NCBI GenBank assembly: GCA_027533425.1 | Contig: JAPZUD010000003.1 | Coordinates: 146,983 to 210,982 of the forward strand | Length of the DNA stretch: 64,000 bases | Reading direction: 5' to 3' | Source of the DNA: Beijerinckiaceae bacterium | GTDB taxonomy: Bacteria; Pseudomonadota; Alphaproteobacteria; Rhizobiales; Beijerinckiaceae | Shown: positions 45,704 through 54,127 of the stretch, in pieces | How the letters are laid out: every line of letters starts with the position of its first letter | Position numbering within the stretch: position 1 is the stretch's first letter | Notes under the pieces: model-generated | The model's input: only the letters and a program-made list of their open reading frames with translations | What the model was told of the DNA's origin: nothing | Databases searched by the model: none | Made by a program: the position numbers and the translations under genes

Positions 45704-47224
45704 ATGGCCGTTGCCCGTACCCTCACCCTGAACCCGCAGGACAATCTCCTTGTTGCGCTGGAGACGATCGAGGCGGGCACGGCCCTTGGCGGCGGCATCA
45801 CGGCGACGCAGCGCGTGCCACGCGGCCACAAGCTCGCCGCACGGATGATCGCCGAGGGCGAGCCGGTGCTGAAATTCGGCCAGATCATCGGCTTCGCCAC
45901 GGCAGCGATCCCCGCTGGCGCCTGGATCCACGAGCATAACGTCGCGATGCGCGATTTCACCCGCGACTACGCCTTCTGCGAGAACTACCAGCCGACGCAA
46001 ATGGTGCCGGAGCATCGCCGCGCCACCTTCGAGGGGTATCGCCGGGCCAATGGCAAGGTCGGCACCCGGAACTATATCGGGATCCTCACCTCGGTGAATT
46101 GCTCGGCCTCGGTCGCGAATTTCATCGCCAAGGAGATCGAGCGCTCCGGCATCCTCGAGGATTTCCCGAATGTCGACGGCGTCATCCCGCTGGTCCATGG
46201 CGGCGGCTGCGCGCTCGATGTGAAGGGCGAGGGCTACGAGGTTTTGAAGCGCACGCAATGGGGATACGCCACCAACCCGAATATGGGCGCGGTGCTGATG
46301 GTCGGCCTCGGCTGCGAGGGCTTCCAGATCCCGCGCTGGAAGGAGGCCTACCGGATCGAGGAGGGCGAGACCTTCCGCTCGCTGGTCATCCAGGAGGTCG
46401 GCGGCACGAAGAAGACCGTGATGAAGGGCGTCGAGGCCATCCGGGAGATGCTGCCCGTCGTCAACCGCGCGCAGCGCTCCACCCAGCCGGCCTCGGAACT
46501 GGTCCTGGCCCTGCAATGCGGCGGCTCGGATGGCTATTCCGGCATCACCGCCAACCCCGCGCTTGGCGCGGCGGTGGACCTGCTGGTGGCTGAAGGCGGC
46601 ACCGGAATCCTTTCGGAAACGCCGGAAATCTATGGCGCGGAACATCTCCTGACGCGCCGCGCCGCCAGCCGGGAGGTGGGCGAGAAGCTCGTCGCCCGCA
46701 TCCAGTGGTGGGAGGATTACACCGCCCGCAACCGCATGGAAATGAACAACAATCCCTCCCCCGGCAACAAGGCCGGCGGGCTGACGACCATTCTCGAGAA
46801 ATCCCTCGGCGCCGCCGCCAAGGGCGGCAACACGGCGCTCACGGCCGTCTATGAATATGCCGAGCCGGTGAACGAGAAGGGCTTCGTCTTCATGGATACG
46901 CCGGGCTATGACCCCGTCGCCGCCACCGGGCAGGTCGCCGGAGGGGCGAATATCCTCTGCTTTACCACCGGGCGCGGCTCGGCCTATGGCTGCAAGCCCA
47001 CGCCCTCGATCAAGCTGGCCACCAACACGCCGATCTACGAGAAGATGCTCGACGACATGGACATCAATTGCGGTGACATCCTCGATGGAATCTCCATCGA
47101 GGCCAAGGGCAAGGAAATCTTCGACGTGATCCTCCGTGTGGCCTCGGGCGAGCGCTCGAAATCCGAACAGCTCGGCTATGGCGATGCGGAATTCGTGCCG
47201 TGGACCATCGGCGCAACGATGTGA
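45704..47224 (+). CDS. uxaA: Altronate dehydratase (UxaA/GarD family)
   Basis: The 506-residue protein has an N-terminal SAF domain (about residues 10-95, NPQDNLLVALETIEAGTALGG...IIGFATAAIPAGAWIHEHN) followed by the UxaA catalytic region (GTRNYIGILTSVNCSASVA, LVHGGGCAL, ALQCGGSDGYSGITANPALG). It dehydrates D-altronate to 2-keto-3-deoxygluconate in galacturonate breakdown. Related galactarate dehydratases look alike, but the company of uxuA and uxuB supports UxaA. A GntR operator is just upstream. The start at 45704 has no strong GGAG but has TCCCGGAGTG ahead of it. Confidence 0.9.
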   Translation: MAVARTLTLNPQDNLLVALETIEAGTALGGGITATQRVPRGHKLAARMIAEGEPVLKFGQIIGFATAAIPAGAWIHEHNVAMRDFTRDYAFCENYQPTQMVPEHRRATFEGYRRANGKVGTRNYIGILTSVNCSASVANFIAKEIERSGILEDFPNVDGVIPLVHGGGCALDVKGEGYEVLKRTQWGYATNPNMGAVLMVGLGCEGFQIPRWKEAYRIEEGETFRSLVIQEVGGTKKTVMKGVEAIREMLPVVNRAQRSTQPASELVLALQCGGSDGYSGITANPALGAAVDLLVAEGGTGILSETPEIYGAEHLLTRRAASREVGEKLVARIQWWEDYTARNRMEMNNNPSPGNKAGGLTTILEKSLGAAAKGGNTALTAVYEYAEPVNEKGFVFMDTPGYDPVAATGQVAGGANILCFTTGRGSAYGCKPTPSIKLATNTPIYEKMLDDMDINCGDILDGISIEAKGKEIFDVILRVASGERSKSEQLGYGDAEFVPWTIGATM

Positions 47225-47231
47225 GGGCACA

Positions 47232-48200
47232 ATGAATAACGCAGAAAAAGACTGGAATCTTGCAAGTCTCTTCATTCCAAATTTTATTGGCAAGAGAGTC
47301 CAATACTTAAATTCAAAAGAACGCTTCGTCCACTATACATCTGCCATCAATGCAATTAGTATCATTAGAAGCAAAAGAATATGGATGCGAAACGTAAAGT
47401 GCATGAACGATTTTATGGAGATCGAACATGGCTTCGACCTTCTTGTCCGATTTTTTCAAAAAGATAGCAAAACCAGAGAGCGTTTTTTTCAATCAATGAA
47501 TGCATTTTGGCCAGACCAGGTAGAACTAGCATTCAAAAATTTTGAAGCATGGCTTGGACATATTCGAGAAAACACGTTTGTTGCATGCATATCAGAGCAT
47601 GAGCCTAGCGAAGATAGGCTTGGAAGGCTGTCCATGTGGAGAGCATATGGCAACCAGAATATTGGTGCTGCACTAGTGATAAATAGCTCACCCTTCAATG
47701 TAATTGATGACGTTGGGATTATATCCAGTCCTGTACTCTATGTTGATGAACACCAATTTTTTTCTGGATTAGAGAATTGCTTAGATAACGTCGATAAAAA
47801 TCACGATTTCATTAAAAGTCACGGCCCTGAAAAATTTAACGAAATGATTTTTTTACTGCTGTTTGTGCATGCGCTATGCGTCAAACACCCCGGATTCCAT
47901 GAGGAAAGAGAATGGAGAATAATCTATATTCCCGAAATGTGGGACGCTGGCGATCTCATTGAGCAGAAAGTAGAAATGGCATCTGGAGTGCCGCAAATTG
48001 TTCACAAGCTGAAATTGGAAAATACTGCCTCTAGAAAATTGACAGCAATCTCACCGAACGACTTGATTGATCGAGTAATTATTGGACCATGCGCATTTCC
48101 AATGACCGTGAAAGAAGCATTCATTTCTGAATTACGTCAAGCTGGCGTAGAAAATGCAGAGAAAAAAGTATTTATGTCAGAAATTCCGCTAAGGACCTAG
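47232..48200 (+). CDS. DUF2971 protein, AT-rich foreign gene
   Basis: The 322-residue protein has the DUF2971 pattern: FVHYTSAINAISIIRSKRIWMRNVKCMNDFMEIEHG near the N-terminus, FVACISEHEPSEDRLGRLSMWRAYGNQNIGAALVI in the middle, and HEEREWRIIYIPE towards the end. Function of the family is not established; members occur as singletons in genomic islands. Base composition differs sharply from everything around it: 20 of 60 bases are G or C in 47281-47340, and its codons are AT-ending. It begins seven bases after the uxaA stop, and the next gene starts three bases after its own stop. I see no transposase, att site or flanking repeat. Confidence 0.82.
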   Translation: MNNAEKDWNLASLFIPNFIGKRVQYLNSKERFVHYTSAINAISIIRSKRIWMRNVKCMNDFMEIEHGFDLLVRFFQKDSKTRERFFQSMNAFWPDQVELAFKNFEAWLGHIRENTFVACISEHEPSEDRLGRLSMWRAYGNQNIGAALVINSSPFNVIDDVGIISSPVLYVDEHQFFSGLENCLDNVDKNHDFIKSHGPEKFNEMIFLLLFVHALCVKHPGFHEEREWRIIYIPEMWDAGDLIEQKVEMASGVPQIVHKLKLENTASRKLTAISPNDLIDRVIIGPCAFPMTVKEAFISELRQAGVENAEKKVFMSEIPLRT

Positions 48201-48203
48201 GCA

Positions 48204-48839
48204 TTGCAGCCCATCGACACCACGATCCTCGCGACCTTCGCCTTGTTCTGGCTGGCCATCGTGCCGACGCCGGGGCCGAACATCCTCATGGTCACCCATG
48301 TCGCGATGACGCGCACGCCGCGCCATGTGGCCCTGGCCATTGCCGGCAACATGGCGGGGATCATCCTGCTGGCGAGCCTCGCTTTGCTCGGCTGGGCGGC
48401 CCTGCTTCAGGCCTTCCCCTGGCTGCGGCTGGCGGTGAACATTCTCGGCGGCGCCTATCTGCTCTATGTCGGGCTGAAGCTGATCGGCCGCGCCCGCCAG
48501 CCCGCGCCGCCGATCCTGCCCGGCGAGACCCCGGCGGAGGATTGGAAAACCGTCGGGCTCGGCTTCGTCACCGCGATCTCCAACGCACAGGCCATCCTCT
48601 TCATCACCTCGATCTACGCGGTGACGGGCGTGTTGCAGGCCAATCTCGCGACCGGCTTTGCCACGGTGGCGATCATGGTCGCCATGAATGCGAGCTATCT
48701 CTTCCTGCTCGGCTGGCTGTTCCGGCGCGAGCCGGTCCGGCGTGCCTATCAGCGCTTCCGGCGCGGCTTCGAGGGCACCGTGGGTGCCCTCTTCCTGTTC
48801 TTCGGCGGCCGGCTGATCTGGCGCGCCGTGATGCGGTGA
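48204..48839 (+). CDS. LysE-family exporter
   Basis: The 211-residue protein has six hydrophobic segments and the family start FALFWLAIVPTPGPNILMVTHVAM, with GNMAGIILLASLALLG and AISNAQAILFITSIYAV. LysE/RhtB proteins export amino acids or related metabolites. The best start is TTG 48204, with AAGGA supplied by the end of the DUF2971 gene; no in-frame ATG precedes it. This suggests its translation now depends on the inserted gene. A link to hexuronate use is not obvious. Confidence 0.85.
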   Translation: MQPIDTTILATFALFWLAIVPTPGPNILMVTHVAMTRTPRHVALAIAGNMAGIILLASLALLGWAALLQAFPWLRLAVNILGGAYLLYVGLKLIGRARQPAPPILPGETPAEDWKTVGLGFVTAISNAQAILFITSIYAVTGVLQANLATGFATVAIMVAMNASYLFLLGWLFRREPVRRAYQRFRRGFEGTVGALFLFFGGRLIWRAVMR

Positions 48840-48858
48840 CCGGAGGCCACCACCGCCA

Positions 48859-50079
48859 TCAGCGCGTGTATTCCAGCGCCCGGATCACGCCGCGCAATTC
48901 AGCAAGGCCGCGCAGCCGGCCGATCGCGGTATAGCCCGGATTGGTGCGCTTGGTGGCGGCCAGATCATCCAGCATGCGATGGCCGTGATCGGGCCGGAAG
49001 ATGATGGCGTCGCCCTCGCCCCGGCGAGCATTTTCGGCGAGCAGCTTGCCGAGCACGCCGACCATGTCGACATCGCCATCGAGATGGTCCGCCTCGAAGA
49101 AGGAGAGGCCGTCGCCCTCGCGCTTCGTGGCCCGCAGATGCGCGAAGCCGATGCGCGGCCCGAACCGTTCCGCCATGCCGACAAGATCATTCGCCGCCGA
49201 AACGCCGAGCGATCCGGTGCAGAAGCAGATCCCGTTCGAAGGGTTCGGCACCGCATCGAAGAGGGCCTGGTAATCCGCCTCCGATTTCGCGATGCGCGGC
49301 AGGCCGAAAAGCGGCCGCGGCGGATCATCCGGATGCAGCGTCAGCCGGACGCCGAGTTCGTCGGCGCGCGGGCAGACGGCCTCAAGGAATTCGACGAGAT
49401 GCCGCCGCAGGACGCCCTCGTCGATCCCCTCGTATTCGCGCAGCTTCTCGCGGAAACGCGGGATCGTCATCGGCTCGGTGGTCGAGCCCGGCAACGCCGA
49501 GGCAATCACCATGACGAGATAATCGATATCCTCGGGCGAGAAGGACTCATAGAGCGCCCGCGCCTCAGCCCGGATGTCCGGCGGGTAATCCGCCTCGGCG
49601 CCGGGTCGTTCGAGGATATGCAGCTCGAAAGCCGCAAAGCGCGGATAGTCGAATCGCAGGGCCCGGGCGCCATTCGGCAATTCCCATTCGAGATCCGTGC
49701 GGCACCAATCCACGACCGGCATGAAATTGTAGCAGATCGTCCGGATGCCGCAGGCCGCCAGCGCCTCCATCGAGGCGATCCAGGCCTCGATGGAGGCCCG
49801 GGCCTTGCCGCCCATCCGCTTCACATCATCCGGGATCGGGATGGATTCGACGACGCTCCAGCGCAAGGGCGTGCGATGGGGCTGCGACCGTTCGATGATC
49901 GCGATCCGCTCCTCCACCTCACGAACCGTCCAGGCCCGGCCGATCGGGATCTGGTGCAGCGAGGAGACCACATCGCTCGCCCCGGCCTGACGGATATCGT
50001 CGAGGCTGACCGGATCATCCGGCCCGTACCAACGCCAGCCCTCGCGCAGGGTCCGGGCCGGCCGTGTCATGCGGCTCAT
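48859..50079 (-). CDS. uxuA: Mannonate dehydratase
   Basis: The 406-residue protein has the UxuA features REGWRWYGPDDPVSLDDIRQAGASDVVSSLHQIP, PVVDWCRTDLEW, LTLHPDDPPRPLFGLPRI, NGICFCTGSLG and FRPDHGHRML. Several of these carry metal-binding His, Cys and Asp residues. It converts D-mannonate to 2-keto-3-deoxygluconate. Start ATG 50079 overlaps the dctM stop (ATGA). It is the last gene of the gntR-dctPQM-uxuA unit. Confidence 0.94.
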   Translation of the reverse strand: MSRMTRPARTLREGWRWYGPDDPVSLDDIRQAGASDVVSSLHQIPIGRAWTVREVEERIAIIERSQPHRTPLRWSVVESIPIPDDVKRMGGKARASIEAWIASMEALAACGIRTICYNFMPVVDWCRTDLEWELPNGARALRFDYPRFAAFELHILERPGAEADYPPDIRAEARALYESFSPEDIDYLVMVIASALPGSTTEPMTIPRFREKLREYEGIDEGVLRRHLVEFLEAVCPRADELGVRLTLHPDDPPRPLFGLPRIAKSEADYQALFDAVPNPSNGICFCTGSLGVSAANDLVGMAERFGPRIGFAHLRATKREGDGLSFFEADHLDGDVDMVGVLGKLLAENARRGEGDAIIFRPDHGHRMLDDLAATKRTNPGYTAIGRLRGLAELRGVIRALEYTR

Positions 50080-51482
50080 TTCATCACTCCGAGATAACGC
50101 GGCAACCAGAGCGTGATCTCCGGGATGAAGGTGATCGCGATCAGGGCCACGAAGAGCGGGATCAGCCACGGCAGGATCGCCATGGTGGTCCGTTCGATCG
50201 AGAGCTTCGCCACGCGACTGAGCACGAACAGGACCATGCCCATCGGCGGCGTCATCAGCCCGATCATCAGATTCAGCGTCAGGATCAGGCCGAAATGCAC
50301 CGGATCGATCCCGAGCTTGAGCACGATCGGCATCAGGATCGGCACCATGATCGTGATCGCCGCGATCGTGTCGAGGAAGCACCCGACAATCAGCAGCAGG
50401 ATGTTGACGAGGATCAGGAAAACCCACTTGTTCTGCGTCAGCCCGAGAACGGCTTCCGACAGCAGCTGGGCGGCCTGGGACACCGTGAGAAGCCAGGCGA
50501 AGATCGACCCCGCCGTGACGATGAACAGCACCGAGGCGGTGGTTTCGATCGTGTCGAACGTGGCCTTGGCCAGCGTCCGCATGGTCATGGACCGGTAGCG
50601 GACCAGCCCGAGGAACAGCGACCACATCACGGCCGCCACGGCCGCTTCCGTGGGCGTGAACCAGCCCAGCGTCATGCCGCCGATCAGGATGACCGGCGTC
50701 ATCAGCGCCATCACCGCCGAGAACTTGTAGTAATAGTCGAGGGCCAGCACGATGCCGAGCGCAAGGAAGATCGCGGCATTCTGCGAGACGCCCATCTTCT
50801 CCAGCAGGACAACAGCCGCCGGGAAAGCAAAGACCACGGCAATTTCGAGGAGGGCCTTGCCGATCTTGGCGAGTTCGAACGGCGCATCGGAACCCCAGCC
50901 CCGGAGCCGCGCGAAAACCGCGACGGTGATCATCATCAGCAAGGTCATCATGACGCCGGGGATGAGACCGCCGAGGAACAGCGAGCCGATCGAGACATTG
51001 GCCATCATGCCGTAGATGACGAAGGGCAGGCTCGGCGGGATGATCGGCCCGAGGGTTGCGGAGGCGGCCGTGACGCCGACCGCCACCTCCACCGGATAGC
51101 CATGGTCCTTCATGGCCTTGATCTCGATCGTGCCGATCCCCGCCGCATCCGCGATGGCGGTGCCCGACATGCCGGAGAACACCACGGAGCCGATGATGTT
51201 GACCTGCGCGAGGCCTCCGCGCATCCAGCCCACAAGCGCGACCGCGAAGGCGTAGATCCGCCCGGTCACCCCGGCGAAATTCATCAGGTTACCGGCGAGA
51301 ATGAAGAACGGCACCGCCAGCAGCGGGAAGCTCTCGACGCCGGCGATCATGCGCTGGGCGACAATCACATCCGGCGCGCCGCCATGGATCGCGAGATAGA
51401 GCAAGGAGGCCGAGGCCATGCTGACCGCAACCGGCAGGCCGACAAGCATGAGAAGAAGGAAGGAACCGACAAGGACCAGCAT
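50076..51482 (-). CDS. dctM: TRAP transporter large permease (DctM)
   Basis: The 468-residue inner-membrane protein has about 12 helices and DctM signatures: GLPVAVSMASASLLYLAI, MSGTAIADAAGIGTIEIKAM, IIPPSLPFVIYG and MVPILMPIVLKLGIDPVHFGLI. It forms the sodium-driven channel with DctQ. ATG 51482 has AAGGGAG nine bases upstream. In this operon it should import a hexuronate. Confidence 0.93.
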   Translation of the reverse strand: MLVLVGSFLLLMLVGLPVAVSMASASLLYLAIHGGAPDVIVAQRMIAGVESFPLLAVPFFILAGNLMNFAGVTGRIYAFAVALVGWMRGGLAQVNIIGSVVFSGMSGTAIADAAGIGTIEIKAMKDHGYPVEVAVGVTAASATLGPIIPPSLPFVIYGMMANVSIGSLFLGGLIPGVMMTLLMMITVAVFARLRGWGSDAPFELAKIGKALLEIAVVFAFPAAVVLLEKMGVSQNAAIFLALGIVLALDYYYKFSAVMALMTPVILIGGMTLGWFTPTEAAVAAVMWSLFLGLVRYRSMTMRTLAKATFDTIETTASVLFIVTAGSIFAWLLTVSQAAQLLSEAVLGLTQNKWVFLILVNILLLIVGCFLDTIAAITIMVPILMPIVLKLGIDPVHFGLILTLNLMIGLMTPPMGMVLFVLSRVAKLSIERTTMAILPWLIPLFVALIAITFIPEITLWLPRYLGVMK

Positions 51483-51486
51483 GGAG

Positions 51487-52086
51487 TCAGGCTCCCTTGA
51501 CGGGATCACCCGGTCCATCGAAGGCAGCCGGACGTTCAAGGATGGAATAGCCCCGGCGGAGATTGCCGATCATCACCTGCACGCCGCGCAGGGCCATCAG
51601 CACGAACGCTGCAAACACCACCATGAAGACCGGCTGCTTGGGAAACTGGATCGTCGTCATCATTTCGTCCGAGATGATCGATGAGTATTTCCAGACAAGC
51701 CAGGCGAGATAGGCGGAAAAGGCGATCCGCATGATATCGACGAACGTCGCCAGAACCCGGCCGGCCCGGGGCGGAATGTGGTTATAGACAAGATCGACAT
51801 GGATATGCCGTGACAGCCGCGTGCACATGACCGAGCCGAGGAAGACCACGGCAACAAGGCAGTAGATCGCGATTTCCTCGGTCCAGCCGAAGCTGTTGTT
51901 CAGCACGTAGCGCGTGAAGAACTGCAGGAAGACGCACCCGCACATGAGCCAGAAGATGGCGAGCGTGAGCCAGTCCTCGATCCGGTAGCCGGACAGGTCC
52001 ACCGGGGCGACCTCCTCGTCGAAGGTCCTGGCGATTTCCTCGGAAGAGATCGGCGTGTGGATTTCGCTGGGTGTCTGGCTGGCCAA
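51487..52086 (-). CDS. dctQ: TRAP transporter small permease (DctQ)
   Basis: The 199-residue protein has four helices (LTLAIFWLMCGCVFLQFFTRYVLNNSFGWTEEIAIYCLVAVVFLGSV and two more) and the DctQ-typical FGWTEE motif. TTG 52086 is the likely start because AGAGGA sits eight bases upstream. The upstream in-frame ATG at 52164 adds an implausible 26-residue extension. The N-terminal 35 residues before the first helix are longer than usual. Confidence 0.87.
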   Translation of the reverse strand: MASQTPSEIHTPISSEEIARTFDEEVAPVDLSGYRIEDWLTLAIFWLMCGCVFLQFFTRYVLNNSFGWTEEIAIYCLVAVVFLGSVMCTRLSRHIHVDLVYNHIPPRAGRVLATFVDIMRIAFSAYLAWLVWKYSSIISDEMMTTIQFPKQPVFMVVFAAFVLMALRGVQVMIGNLRRGYSILERPAAFDGPGDPVKGA

Positions 52087-52182
52087 GGCATAGTCCTCTC
52101 GGAACGGAGTCCGGCTTTCTGGAGAAAAAGGCGCGCTCCCGGGGGAGAACGGGAACGCGCCCAAGTCAGGGAGAAGGCAGGC

Positions 52183-53157
52183 TTACTTGAGGGCCTGGAT
52201 CCTCTCCCAATCCGCCTTGCGATAACCGAACTGTTCGAAAGTCACGGCCTTGTTGACAGCAGCGAGGAACTCGTTGCGGTCAATGGAGGTGACCGTCAGG
52301 CCCTTGGACTTGAAGAAGTCGACGAGCTTGGCTTCGTCCGCCTTCACACGGGCACTGGCCCGCGCGGCGGCTTCGAGGCTGACTTCACGCCAGATCTTCT
52401 TTTCATCATCCGTGAACTTCGCCCAGGTTCCCTTGGCAACCACGGTATTGAGCTGATCGACGATATGGCCGGTCAGGACGATGTGCTTCTGCACCTCATA
52501 GAACTTCTTGGCCTCGATCGTGGTCAGCGGGTTTTCCTGCGCTTCGACGGTGCCGTTCTGGAGGGCGAGATAGACTTCGGCAAAAGCGATCGGCGTGGTG
52601 TTCGCGCCGCAGGACCGGGGCATCGCGAGATAGGCCGGAACATCCGGAACGCGGATCTTCAGGCCCTTCATTTCCGCGCAGGACTTGAATGCCCGGTTCG
52701 AGGTGGTGTGCCGGACGCCGTAATAGGTCGTTGCCGTGATCACGTGGCCGGTTTTTTCCTCGTACCCCTTCGCAAGTTCACGGAACACGTCGCTCTTCGA
52801 ATAGGCGGCGAGGTGCTCGGAATCACGGAAGGTAAAGGGATAGTAGGTCACACCGATCGGCGGAAACGAGCGCGCGGCAAAGCTGGCACCCGAGAGGATG
52901 ATATCCACCGAGCCGAGGCTGAGCCCCTGGTTGATGTCGGTTTCCTTGCCAAGCTGCGAAGCCGGATAGACATCGATCTGGTACTTGTTGTTGGTCCGCT
53001 TGGCGAATTCCTGTGCGGTCCAGAGCGCTTCGACATGGAAAGCCTCGGATGTCTCGTACACATGCGCGAATTTCAGCTTGGTCTGCGCCGTGGCGGCCCC
53101 GAGGGCGAAGGCAAGGCCGATCCCGGCCAGCACAGTTGATTTCAATAGGGTCTTCAT
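52183..53157 (-). CDS. dctP: TRAP transporter substrate-binding protein (DctP), probable hexuronate binder
   Basis: The 324-residue protein has a signal peptide (LLKSTVLAGIGLAFALGAATAQ) and DctP features: FAHVYETSEAFHVEAL, FPPIGVTYYPFTFRDSEH, and KGLKIRVPDVPAYL, where the Arg normally clamps the ligand carboxylate. QNGTVEAQENPLTTIEAKKFYEVQK is also characteristic. AGGAGGA precedes the start. The operon context with uxuA, uxuB and a UxuR-like regulator supports glucuronate or galacturonate as ligand. Confidence 0.92.
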   Translation of the reverse strand: MKTLLKSTVLAGIGLAFALGAATAQTKLKFAHVYETSEAFHVEALWTAQEFAKRTNNKYQIDVYPASQLGKETDINQGLSLGSVDIILSGASFAARSFPPIGVTYYPFTFRDSEHLAAYSKSDVFRELAKGYEEKTGHVITATTYYGVRHTTSNRAFKSCAEMKGLKIRVPDVPAYLAMPRSCGANTTPIAFAEVYLALQNGTVEAQENPLTTIEAKKFYEVQKHIVLTGHIVDQLNTVVAKGTWAKFTDDEKKIWREVSLEAAARASARVKADEAKLVDFFKSKGLTVTSIDRNEFLAAVNKAVTFEQFGYRKADWERIQALK

Positions 53158-53207
53158 GGGCTTCCTCCTGGTTTTATGTTTTTCCGGTGCGGCTTTCGCA
53201 GAACCGG

Positions 53208-53960
53208 TTACCCCGTCGCCGGAAGGCGCAGGGGCGGGCTGGATGGCAGGCGTTCCTCCAATGCGGAATCGCCTTCGCCGAAACTGCGGGAAAAGCGCTC
53301 CTGGGAGGCGCTGAGATGCCGGCGCAGGGCATCCCGCGCCAGAACCGGATCGCGGGCGGCCAGCGCATTGCGGATGGCGCGATGCTCCTCGAAAGCATGG
53401 CGCCACGAGGTCTCATCCTCGAAATGCGCCGCGAGCTGGCCGAAATACGGGCTCATCCGCTTGTCGAACAATTCGCCGACCATGCGGGTGATCACCGAAT
53501 TCCCGAGGATCGACGCCATCCCGACATGGAAATCCCGGTCCAGCCGGATCATCTCCTCGTCATTGTCGGTCCGGACCGACATCAGGTCGAGCAGGGCATC
53601 GAGCATGTGCAGGTGATGCGCCTCGACGAGAATCGCCGCCTCCGCGACGATGGCCCCCTCGATATGGGCCCGCGCACGCAGCAATTCGAAGGGACCTTCA
53701 TGCTCGCCGGTATGCGGGGCATGAGCCGGCGGCTCGCTGACATAGATCCCCGAGCCGACGCGGATCCGGATCCGGCCCTCGACCTCGAGGGCGATCAGCG
53801 CTTCCCGGATGGTCGGGCGCGAGACGTTGAGCTTCTCCGCCAGTTCGCGCTCGGTCGGCAGGCGCGCCCCCACGGGCAAGGCACCCGTGCCGAGATAGGT
53901 CCGGATCTGGTCGGCAACCTGACGGTACAGACGACGCGGTTCGATAGCCTCGAGCGCCAA
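53208..53960 (-). CDS. GntR-family (FadR/UxuR type) hexuronate regulator
   Basis: The 250-residue protein has a winged helix (LYRQVADQIRTYLGTGALPVGARLPTERELAEKLNVSRPTIREALIALEVEGRIRIRVGSGIYV) and an FCD ligand domain with metal-binding positions DRDFH, EEHRAI and LRRHL. TTG 53960 is the probable start because GGGGGGAA lies just upstream and the fold begins there; an ATG at 54035 lies beyond the operator. It is first in the dctPQM-uxuA unit. The palindrome at 53991-54005 lies 31 bases before its start, and an identical site lies before uxaA, so it probably represses all three units until a hexuronate intermediate binds. Confidence 0.9.
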   Translation of the reverse strand: MALEAIEPRRLYRQVADQIRTYLGTGALPVGARLPTERELAEKLNVSRPTIREALIALEVEGRIRIRVGSGIYVSEPPAHAPHTGEHEGPFELLRARAHIEGAIVAEAAILVEAHHLHMLDALLDLMSVRTDNDEEMIRLDRDFHVGMASILGNSVITRMVGELFDKRMSPYFGQLAAHFEDETSWRHAFEEHRAIRNALAARDPVLARDALRRHLSASQERFSRSFGEGDSALEERLPSSPPLRLPATG

Positions 53961-53990
53961 GCATTCCCCCCGATGGTCATTATGCTTAAA

Positions 53991-54005
53991 ATTGGTCTGA
54001 CCAAT
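53991..54005. promoter_or_regulatory. GntR operator between gntR and uxuB
   Basis: ATTGGTCTGACCAAT, identical to 45661-45675, sits in the divergent promoter of gntR-dctPQM-uxuA and uxuB. Its position allows control of both directions. Confidence 0.85.
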
Positions 54006-54127
54006 GCACCAAGATTGACCGAGCCCGCCGGCCATGTCAACAAACCCGCTATCGGCCGCCCGTCAAACGGGAGGCGCCAGCAGCTGGGCACAGCCGGCCC
54101 CGGCCGCTTTTGCAGGAAAGACACGCC

